This document shows positions 55,343 through 64,000 of a stretch of 64,000 nucleotides of DNA, piece by piece. How positions within the stretch are numbered: the first letter of the stretch is position 1; every line of letters begins with the position of its first letter. The DNA lies in assembly GCA_900169235.1 (NCBI GenBank), contig FWCC01000255.1, positions 39,872 through 103,871 of the forward strand, read 5' to 3'. A program made the translations under genes and the position numbers. The notes beneath the pieces were generated by a model. The model did no database searches. It was not told the DNA's origin and saw only the letters and a list, made by a program, of their open reading frames with translations. The DNA comes from Zarea fungicola (taxonomy: Eukaryota; Ascomycota; Sordariomycetes; Hypocreales; Cordycipitaceae).

Positions 55343-58300
55343 AATCAGCCACTTCGCTACGTCGAGATGACCATGTTGAGCAGCATAATGCAAGGCTGTG
55401 TAGCCTGCTTCATTCGGTGTGTTGATGCCTGCTCCTTCATTGACGAGCATTTCCACAGCTCTTAAATGCCCCCCTTTTGTTGCAAAATGCAACGGTGTAT
55501 GACGATCCGAATCCTGGGCATCGACAGCAGCACCTCCATCAATAAGCAGCTGTACAACGGTCGAATGTCCTCCATCGGCAGCATAATGCAGTGGCGTCCA
55601 CTTATTGCGGTCCTCCGTATCCAGTTGGAGACGCTGGTTAACCAGCCACTGTACGGTGGCTGTATGGCCGTTCATGCATGCCAAGTGCAATGGTGCTTGG
55701 CCTTCTTTGTTGATTTTCTTCACGTTATAACCCGCCCTGACAAGAAAGCTTAGAGTCTCGTTGAGTCCCTCTCTGGCTGCAGCGTGCATCAAACTGTCAG
55801 CTTCAGAAATTTTGTTCGAGGTCGTGGTGAGATCCTTGTACATAGCCAACGTAGTCCATGCGTTTCGCCGATTCATAGCTACCAAATGCGATCGGAATGA
55901 CGCGTTCTCTTCAAAAGTATCCTTCCCTTTGTTGACTGTTTCTTTGTGGACCGTTCCATTGTTGGCTGTTTCATTGTCAGCCCTTACTTTATTGGCCCTT
56001 TCTTTGTTAAACCATTCGACAACGGCATCGTGGTTTTTGGAAGCTTCTGGCTTCCAATCAAATATGGTATTGATCGTAGTTGCGTTCGCTCGCATAAGCA
56101 CATCGACGACAGATTTGTATCCATTTATCGCCGCGAAATGCAGAGCGGTCCACCCCATTTTGTCCTCTACGCTCACTTGGTCCTTGTTTTTTATCAAAAG
56201 CTCTTCAACGACTGCTCTGTGACCGCCCATGGATGCAAAGTGTAGTGGTGTCCAACCAACTCGCTCATCTTTTTCCTCAATATTGGCTCCTTTCTCCAAA
56301 AGCAGTTTGACCACGGAAACATGACCGTTATCGGCTGCGCAGTGTAGAGAAGTCCAACCCGTTCCATGACTTTTGGCGTCTATAATAGCGCCTCTTTTTG
56401 CAAGTATATCGGCGATACTGTATTGACCACCAATCGAAGCATAATGTAGGGCGGTTAGACCATTTCTCCCCTTGACTTGAATATCAATATCCTTGTCACC
56501 ACACAGGTATTCCACAACTTTCTCAAATCCCATAAAAGCAGCGATATGCAATGCCGTGCTTCCATTTCTGTCCTGAGATATCTTGTATTCATTCCGGTCT
56601 TTGGATGCTTTGTCTTCAGTTTGACCTGGGGATGGTTTGTGGCATTTTTGAGACAGTAAAAACTCAATAGTTTCCGCGAAACCACCCCATGCTGCACGGT
56701 GTAGAGGAGTCTGTAAATTCAAATCAAGTCCATTAACCCTGCCAGATTCAGGAAGAAAATGTCCCAAAAGCTCCGCCTTAACGCCCCTCTCGGCCGCGAG
56801 GTGCAATGGCAATTGTCCTAACGCATCGTATTTTCTTTGCATTGAGATGTCAGACAAAGATTTAAGCTCTTGGCTCTGACAGAGCCCGCCCAACCAAGCC
56901 TTGTGGTGTAAATCAGTCCAAGCTGGCAAGCTAGGGTTTGGAGGAACGTCTGGCCCAGCCTCATCGGAATGTCCTCTTGGCACATTTTGGTCATTTACAA
57001 AATGTATTACATCCAAAGCGCCATTTTGCTGTTTTACTGCAGGTAAGTCTTCTGTGTCGCCGATTGTTACACTTAGAGTGTCGCCATTGTCCGCCATTGC
57101 AGGTTCAGGATTGAAATGTAAACAGCCCACAAACCGGTATTTGGCTTGACCCTCCGATTTCTGAACTACTACACCTTTTGTCATAGTTGCAGGATTTACC
57201 CTTGGGGACGGGCTTGGGGGTGGTTTCGGCATGCATAATAAAAGATGCTGATTGAAATTGTGTCGTAGAGCATCTTTTAACTGTGCCTCAATGAGTTCAT
57301 GCGAGCCGTCCCAAACGCATGTAAGAGGGATTGGCGCCACTGGCTTGTCTTTTCCATCGAATCTATTAGCTAAGGGTTAGCGGAAACCAGAATGAAATAT
57401 ATATGAAACATTTACAAAAATACTCACAAGCCAGGATAAACAGAGATTTCATTGGCATCATCGTATTTGCAGATCGAGAAAGCGCGCCAAAATCCAACAA
57501 CAGAACCATCAGAGTCGACTTCGAGCTCGGGCTCAGTCTGCGCCCGAGGCAGTTGAAACAGGCTTGTAGCACACCAATTAAACGCCCCAGACATTGTGAC
57601 AGATCTATGGAAAAGGTGCTCATGGGAGACTTTTTTGATTTTCTTGAGAATCTTTTGATATGTATCACGCTGGAATGTGTCTCGATTCGAATCTGGAATT
57701 GGTACACCAGTCAAGAGACCAGCAATTGCCGCTCGATCTTTCAACCACGACGTATATCTAGGCCTCATTACAAGAAGGAGGTCTTCGACATTGTCTATGA
57801 TTTTGCATCTAAGCTTTTTGATGAGATCCGCGATCGAGGGGATCGTTGTCTCATGTAGAATGTCTTTGTCTAGATCTTTAATTGAATCTTTGAAAACAAC
57901 TTTGACCACACGAGACTTCGCCAATTCCAGAGCTGTCCAGCCTCGAGTGAACCATGGAGACATGACAATTGCGAAGAGAGCATTTTCTGGACTCTCAAAG
58001 TTTAACTTTCGGAGGAATCGATCGTGAACCAGGGTGATCTTGGCATATTCATAATTGCGATCCATGATATTGAGGGCCTTCATTCGAGTGACCCGGTTAT
58101 TTGGAACACAGATTGTATCCCACCAGATTCCTTGGCATTGAAACTGCAATGCAATGTCTCGAAAGTAACGGTAAAGGCATTCGTTCACCTCTTGTGAAGC
58201 CCAAGTCCCGGCGCCAGTCCCATCAGACCAGACATGTGAAATTGCCATGAATGACCCAGGGTAGTCTAATATTGCAGAGCCGTCAAGTTTCCAAGCTGTA

Positions 58301-58749
58301 AGCTTTTCTGCTTCCACCGCTTCAGCCAATTTGCTTTCGTTGAACAGCCCCCGAAGCGGAAAGCAAATATCTCCTTTTAAGTGGCTTTCAGCGACTTCCA
58401 CCTGCTCAATCTCTTCATATCGCATCGGCTCATGATACTGTCTGACAGCCGTAAAGTTTCGACTGGAAAATTCGCAAAAATCGAAACTACACGCAGAATG
58501 ATCTTCGTGTGTCAGGGCCTCTTGAAATTTAGGTCCGAAATGCCCTAAAAGCAGTAGAAGACTAGGTTTATCTTTGTCCTGTTCTGCTTCCGGCTTCCAG
58601 GTATCTTGTTTTTGCTCCGAGCTGTCTTTCTTATGACTTAATACTGCTCGCCAAGCCTCCCAGACATTCCAGATGCGATTTGGGCAGAGACTTTGGTAGT
58701 TTTTTTTGTCTAGAGCTTGCACAAGCCAATTTGAGTCTTGGGGCAGCAT
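55340..58749 (-). CDS. HET-domain ankyrin-repeat protein, N-terminal part (1,114 aa to the TAG)
   Basis: Exon 1 is 58749-57428, then a 65-bp intron, then exon 2 from 57362. A HET (heterokaryon incompatibility) domain spans about residues 165-280: FMAISHVWSDGTG, IWWDTICVPNN, MDRNYEYAKITLVHD and SPWFTRGWTALELA match the family's three blocks in order. Residues 280-620 show no P-loop or NACHT motif. About twelve ankyrin repeats start near residue 625 (TPLHRAAWGG, TALHYASIGG, TPLHYAADGG) and run into the TAG. HET proteins trigger cell death when non-self partners are sensed; the repeats would be the recognition part. Ankyrin units are individually diverged, unlike the near-identical repeat arrays of some het genes. 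The 1,114-residue product alone could still be a HET-ankyrin protein. Confidence 0.85.
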
Positions 58750-60893
58750 AGTGACCTGTGGTTATAAGCTTAAAGGGACGAGTGAGGGATGAATGGGAGG
58801 TAGTTTACAAATCTAAACTTTCTGGCTGTCAAGAGCGGAGGTAGAAGGACGGATGGTGCCAACAGCGCGATGGGCGCACAGAGTGTATTAGGTGCGGCGT
58901 ATCAGCAGACGACCTCAGCTGAAATCTCGGTGGGAGCAGCATTAGCAGGCGTCCATCAGTTAATCCCAGCCAAACTGGAGGCTGAATGCGGCTTGCATGT
59001 CTCGGCGGCTAACAAGACACAGAATCAGCATGCCAGTGAAAGGACAGTCGGGCGACGAACGTATCCTCATAGTTAATTAAGCCAATGTGCTCTTTGCTCT
59101 GTATTTTAAACATCAAGGCGATAGGCACGACAGGACTGGTCAAGATCGCACTTTTGCCTGTTGGGCATTGAACTTAGTGGCGGAGCTATGGCTGTATTGC
59201 TATGTGCTGCAATAAAAGCTAGAAGTGCCTGGCAAGATTTTACTAGTATGTCTACAAGATGGCAAAAAAGAACCGTTAATCCAAAGCTTTCCAGCAACAA
59301 AACATTCGAATTGTTGCTGTCCCACTAGTAACAGCAGAGGCAATAGCAGAGTGAGCCACCTATTGCTAGCCGCAAACTAGCCAAATCATAAGACGTGGCG
59401 ATCGTGATTGTAGCCGACAGCGGCCCCTACCGTGGCATTTAACTTGGGGGTGTGGGGGGGTTGAGAAAGGCGTCTATGGCTCATGATATATGGCATCCAG
59501 GGATGCAGTGGTTTTGTGTGAGTGGAGAGGTTGTTTCCGTTGTGGTGGTGTGTTCAAGTTTGGCCAATGCCCGAATCTAAGGTTCGGCACGATTTCTTTT
59601 CAGAATGAGGGGCCAACCTTGGGCTGCCGAGAAAAATAGGCGCAAATTTGCTTGGGACCGGAGGAGTCTTGGCTACCAACCGTAGAGGATCTTCATGCTG
59701 TGGGTGACTCACCTCTACGTTGGGTACTGGCTACCACACCTTGATACCTTGGGGAATGAATATTAGAGTGCCGTCATCCAGAGCCGTAAATAGCAGTGGA
59801 AGGTAGTATGCATCTCGTTCAACTATTTTCAGCATGTGACCAAGCTCAGCAGAGTATGCTGACAGGAGTGCCAACCTTTATTATGCCGCCTAGTTGGTTC
59901 GCAAACGGATTGAACGATTTCCAAGTCTTAGACATGGGCTGATATGTGGTGTTAGCGCGCTATGAACATCAAGCCACGGCGGCAACTAGTCTGGATGGGA
60001 CGGCCCGCACAAGTACTAAGTATAGTAATGACGGCCCAAAGTTTGCGTTTTGCAGATCGTCAGGCCTTCGATATTAGCTCGACATTGGGAATATAGGCCA
60101 TTTGTGAGTAAAGCGGCATGTTATTGAGATCAGATTTTTTCCAGCACACAAAAGGCCGTGGTCATTGATACAAAATCAACGAGCGAAATACGCTTAGCTA
60201 TTTTGGAGCAGTACGCAAAGAACCCATTGCCCATCTTTTTGGAGAATGCATACAGTTTCAGAGGCAGCTCTTTCCTTGGCTTAAAGAATTCTCATTTAAG
60301 ACAGAGTTGTCCTAAACTCCAGCGACAGCCTCACTTTCTATCCACCATTGCAGGGCTACTTGTGTAAGCCCATGATCCAGGGCAATTCAAAAGTCCCACG
60401 TAATTTGAACTGTTCTGCGCATGAGTGACGTATCTGTGTCGGTCAAGGCAAACATATCGGCTAGTTGTGCAAATTGTCAGATTTGTAGGAATACAAGCAG
60501 CGCTGCGGGTGTGCATTCATTGGTGATGGTGATTTGAAGCTGCACATTGAGGCTGTGGTCACGCGCCGGGCCGCAGCGTATCGCCTTACAGCCCATGTTA
60601 GTGTATGTTGTCGATGTAGCATGAAACAGCGCAATTGGAGAGCTGAAATTTATTGCATGGAATGGAGCGCCACTGTCTTACACAGCCTCCTCCCTCCCAG
60701 TAAGAGCCACTTCAAATTGTCCAATTACTTATTATGTTGCTATTTTGAGAGTTCAAGCTTCTCGAACGTATTGCAGGCTGCTAAAACATGAGGTTGTACC
60801 ACAGCAGCACCCAAGCCGCACATAAACAGCCAACCGTTTCGGCACAAAGATTTCGAGAGAGGTTTGTAGACCAGTTCCAACAAACCACAAACC
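58750..60893. other. gene-free stretch (2.1 kb)
   Basis: Divergent promoters of the HET gene and the membrane protein. No exon, repeat array or RNA gene recognised. Confidence 0.5.
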
Positions 60894-62237
60894 ATGGGTG
60901 ATTCGTCCACTGCAGCGGTCCTGGCTGCGCAATGGTCCAATCCGACTGGCTTTCTCTCACTCCTTATGCTCATCGGTGGCCCAATTATCCAGGCCGCCCT
61001 CGCACAGATCAGCGGACCCAGGTTCATCCCAATTTGCTTCAGCTTTGGCTGGATTTCGTATGTCTTCTCCATGATTCCCGCTCTGGCCAGCGATGGTCGC
61101 CTCATGCCACCTGTTGACTACTCTTGCAAAGTAATCAACCTCGACAGTGGATATGCCCGTACAAATCGCTCTTGGATGATTGGTCGGTTGCTGCGGGATC
61201 TGGAGATGGCGGTAAAGCCAGAGCCTGCGGTAAAAACAAAGCCTCAGGTAAAGCCAAAGCCTCAGGCAAATCCAGAGCCCAGTGTGGGCTTGCGCGTCGT
61301 GGTGTATGCAGCGGAATGGCCTAAGAGTAGCTGCCTAGGGAATGGCATCTGGCGCATGCCTGCTGGCTGGCTAGGCTGGCTCGGAGTCGTAGGGATCCTC
61401 TGCCAGTTTGTCATTTCCATCATCCCGGTTATTCTCAACCGCGACTGGGCCGTCGCCATGATAACGGGGGCTGGTACTCTCGTATGCCTCGCAACCGCCG
61501 CGCTGCCCCAATGGAAGGTGGAGAAGCTTGCCTGCAAGAACAAGTCAATGAAGAAGATTGCGATTACCGTAGGAAACGGGTCATCCTATGTTGCGGTGAT
61601 ACTAGGCAACGGGAACTGTCCTGATCTCGAAGACATGGCGGCGGCTGAGAGTCCTCTCCATGCGCGGCCCTGGCAGAATCGGGGATGGTTTGCCAGGCCG
61701 GAACAGAGAGCCAAGATCGGGTTATGGCTCGGTCTTCCAATACAATTTTGGGCGACACGGATTTTCTGGGCCATTTCAGTCCTCGTCTGTGCGGCGTTGC
61801 TTCTCTCAGTGGCGGCGCTGAAGGAGCATGCCTGGTTTTTGATCGCAGTGGGAGCGATCGGAACGGCCCAAAACGCCGTGGTCGCCGCCGCTCGATGCGA
61901 ATCTTTGATGAGGGGATTGAATCTGGTTGAGCTTACAGATATCATTGGGGAGAAAGTAATGGATGTCCTCATGGATCTCGAAAGGGTGCTACCTGGATGC
62001 GGGAAGCCATTGGTGAAGGAATTCTTCCCTGGTGGTCTTGATGAGGAGCGAGGCGAGCAACTCTGGTGGGATGATGCGGGGGGTAGAAATAAATATGACA
62101 AAGTACGGTTTTCCAAAGGATTCAGAGGCAGCCGGTACGATGCGCGTGTACGCAGGAAGCCTACTAGAGGGTGGCCGGATAAGCCCATCAAGCTTCCTTC
62201 GACTGTAGTTAAGACAGGATCAGATAATAATGTATGA
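60894..62237 (+). CDS. multipass membrane protein of unknown function (447 aa)
   Basis: Single exon with an ATG in good context. About six membrane segments are predicted by eye: GFLSLLMLIGGPIIQAAL (18-36), IPICFSFGWISYVFSMI (45-61), GWLGVVGILCQFVISIIPVI (about 160-182), AVAMITGAGTLVCLATAAL, FWAISVLVCAALLLSVAAL and WFLIAVGAIGTAQNAVVAA. Between segments 2 and 3 is a Lys-Pro rich hydrophilic loop with a four-times repeated pattern (KPEPAVKTKPQVKPKPQANP). The long polar C-terminus carries LWWDDAGGRNKYD. I recall similar uncharacterised fungal membrane proteins but know no function. It is the nearest intact neighbour of the HET locus, transcribed divergently. Confidence 0.8.
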   Translation: MGDSSTAAVLAAQWSNPTGFLSLLMLIGGPIIQAALAQISGPRFIPICFSFGWISYVFSMIPALASDGRLMPPVDYSCKVINLDSGYARTNRSWMIGRLLRDLEMAVKPEPAVKTKPQVKPKPQANPEPSVGLRVVVYAAEWPKSSCLGNGIWRMPAGWLGWLGVVGILCQFVISIIPVILNRDWAVAMITGAGTLVCLATAALPQWKVEKLACKNKSMKKIAITVGNGSSYVAVILGNGNCPDLEDMAAAESPLHARPWQNRGWFARPEQRAKIGLWLGLPIQFWATRIFWAISVLVCAALLLSVAALKEHAWFLIAVGAIGTAQNAVVAAARCESLMRGLNLVELTDIIGEKVMDVLMDLERVLPGCGKPLVKEFFPGGLDEERGEQLWWDDAGGRNKYDKVRFSKGFRGSRYDARVRRKPTRGWPDKPIKLPSTVVKTGSDNNV

Positions 62238-62416
62238 TAGTTTGCGGCGGCTGGCGTGGAAGTAGCAAAATCCAGGCCTGGCGGTTCCTGCAAGAATTTA
62301 CTCTGCCGTAACTGAAAACGCTGGCGTAGTTGTTGTGGAAAATCAGCGTTAGACATCTTGCGAATCATGCGAATGAAACCCATATTAAAATAAGCTAATT
62401 TAGTTAAGGAGACTAA

Positions 62417-62432
62417 TTAAAGGTACCTTTAA
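62417..62432. repeat. 16-bp perfect palindrome
   Basis: ttaaaggtacctttaa reads the same on both strands, near the left edge of the AT-rich transposon-derived region. Confidence 0.8.
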
Positions 62433-62499
62433 CTAATTAAGAAAATTAAGAAGATTAAAATATTTAAAATACTTAAGATAACGTGGTTGATAAGCGTGC

Positions 62500-63890
62500 A
62501 GCCCAAACAAGTGTGCGGCCTACCTTACATGACCCTTTAACCTTTAACCATTAATAATTCAACTATAACATAAAATATAATCTAAAATTAATTAGAATCC
62601 TCTTCCTTACTGGTTTCTACATCTATTATACATATATACGCATTATGTCTAGTCTAGCTGTAGACACCACAACGCCGGCCACGCATTTTAATGCGTGGCT
62701 TGCAACCACTATAAGCCTTCCTTTTATCTTATACCTAAACATCTATATCTATCTACTCCTTTAAATCTCTTACATCCTATATAGAGAAAGATCCCTTTAC
62801 TTATAGCCTAGTTTTTTTGGCCCGCTGGCGCTTATTAATTAGCTCATTGGCCTCCTTAAACCCGCGGACCTAAGCGTATAAAAGGGCAACCTCATATATA
62901 ATCGCCACCGCACCCTTCTTAAAACTCTTAAGCACATTAAGAGTCTTAGTTAGGGAGCTAGCTAGGTGATCAGCTATTTATTTTTTTAGAATTAAAGTCT
63001 GCGTAACCACCTTAGTTGCGTTACTTAGCGTTTTAGAAACCTAAGACCTAGCTGTTCTAGGACATGAGTTTTAAGGACTTAGCGTCTTAAACTTAAGATC
63101 TAGTGTAGAAATAACCTTTTCTAGATTAAAAGGTATAATACTAGCACCTCTAAAACCACCCTAGATATTTTCTTTTATTATAGAGTTATAGAAAGCCAAA
63201 TAAAACGCAGGGAAAAAGTCCTCCTTTATAATATATATAATGCTAGCCATTATAAGATGCTTAATTTGCCGCCTATAGGCTGTTTTAAGCGGACTAAAAC
63301 AACTAACATCTAGAGGTTAGAGTATATAAGAGGAATATATAGGCATATATAGTGTAATAATTTTATTCTCTTAGCAGTATAGCTTAAATTTAGCTAAGTA
63401 ATGACTTTTATGGCCATTAAGGATAAGGAGGCAGTAATTACCCTTATTTTAATCTTTTATGAAATTATGAAAATATTATATTTAATCTATGCTAATTTTA
63501 TTTATTATCTAGCTATTTGAACTTATATTAACGCGCCAATTCGCAGGAAGTCGCGCATCTTTAAACCAAGTTAATAGGAGATTCTAGCCCTTTACTATAA
63601 TATATGGTAGCACCATCTAGCCTTAGGAATTAACCCCCTATATTACTATAACCCATTCCCTATTACTAGGCTATACTAATTTTACTTTTTTAGTTTAATT
63701 AGAGCTTATAACAACCATTCCTATAGAGATAAGACCCATTATAAACCTAGTCTTATTAAAGTTATAGATATTAGACTCCTTAATGCCGTACTTTAAGATT
63801 ATATTCTATAGAAGCGTAAACTAACCACAAATAATAGTTAAATCTTCGCATTTAGCCCTCTAATAGTTATATCTCTATTTAAAACGTGTG
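62500..63890 (-). mobile_element. decayed pogo/Fot1-type DDE transposon (RIP-like damage)
   Basis: Between about 62500 and 63890 the DNA is strongly AT-rich and flanked by normal composition. On the minus strand it holds the catalytic core of a Tc1-mariner/pogo transposase in pieces: NIYNFNKTRF (expected D and E now N and K), LLILNGHKSHY (expected Asp now Asn), a broken HLLQPLDV block, SCFSPLKTAYRRQIKHLI, and a C-terminus GFKEANELINKRQRAKKTRL ending at 62801. Several Gln or Lys/Glu positions are now stops. Such one-way C-to-T / G-to-A changes are what RIP produces. The N-terminal DNA-binding part is not found, so the copy is also 5'-truncated or too decayed. Confidence 0.85.
62678..62699. repeat. 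short inverted repeat (9-bp stem, 4-base loop)
   Basis: gccacgcat and atgcgtggc face each other across ttta. It lies just beyond the transposase 3' end and could be part of an element terminus. Confidence 0.7.
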
Positions 63891-64000
63891 GTAAGCTCTG
63901 TGTAACGATGGCTTAATCGACGTAAGTCACAGTTGGGGTATGCTCTAAAGCAAGTCAGGTTATATCGAACAGTACACTTGTAAGTATCGTCAAGAGTAGA
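63891..64000. other. window edge, normal-composition flank
   Basis: Composition returns to balanced here, marking the right border of the AT-rich element. Too short to assign content. Confidence 0.4.

Noticed and set aside
55320..55362. Mini-intron removing the TAG in the HET gene
   Set aside because: The only gt...ag pair around it spans 21 bases, too short for splicing, and would delete conserved ankyrin residues.

Overview
The window reads as nuclear DNA of a filamentous ascomycete, most likely a Sordariomycete and probably Hypocreales. The evidence is the many short GT-AG introns (about 50-90 bp), four Zn2Cys6 transcription factors, a heterokaryon-incompatibility (HET) domain protein with ankyrin repeats, a fungal-type GT32 mannosyltransferase, and a pogo/Fot1-type transposase relic carrying C-to-T type damage like that of repeat-induced point mutation (RIP). 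Species and family calls come from reading motifs; no database search was run.

Layout. 0-13 kb is gene-poor: a cyanamide-hydratase-like HD protein (590-1366), a long empty stretch, a protein with a short Cys/His motif (7200-8393) and a six-exon Zn2Cys6 regulator (10345-12341). 15-24 kb holds an Och1-like GT32 glycosyltransferase, a ferroportin-family iron exporter, and a Zn2Cys6 regulator transcribed divergently from the ferroportin. 24-34 kb holds a microbial-type poly(ADP-ribose) glycohydrolase, a broken cytochrome P450, a second Zn2Cys6 regulator that is a close paralogue of the one at 10 kb with the same intron positions, an intact gene of unknown role, a broken metallophosphoesterase and an orphan terminal exon. 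35-43 kb is the most conserved-looking part: an acyl-CoA thioesterase-like gene, a mitochondrial LEA-like protein, mitochondrial ribosomal protein uL11m and a convergent endonuclease III DNA glycosylase. 43-50.5 kb holds another Zn2Cys6 regulator, a secreted PI-PLC-like phosphodiesterase and a second cyanamide-hydratase-like HD gene.

The most striking locus is 50.7-58.75 kb on the minus strand. It is one continuous reading frame, apart from one small intron, joining a HET domain, about 38 ankyrin repeats and a long C-terminal HEAT-like array (about 2,670 codons). A single in-frame TAG inside an ankyrin repeat cuts it. As written it encodes a 1,114-residue HET-ankyrin protein followed by a 1,531-residue ankyrin-HEAT frame. 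No NACHT/P-loop module is seen between HET and ankyrin, so it differs from the usual HET-NACHT-repeat fungal NLR plan. A multipass membrane protein follows at 60.9 kb, and the right edge is the AT-rich transposon relic.

The genes do not form an evident biosynthetic cluster or operon. The common themes are gene decay (P450, metallophosphoesterase, orphan exon, transposon, interrupted HET gene) and duplication (two regulator paralogues, two HD hydratases, a 110-bp tandem duplication at the 3' end of the glycosylase gene).
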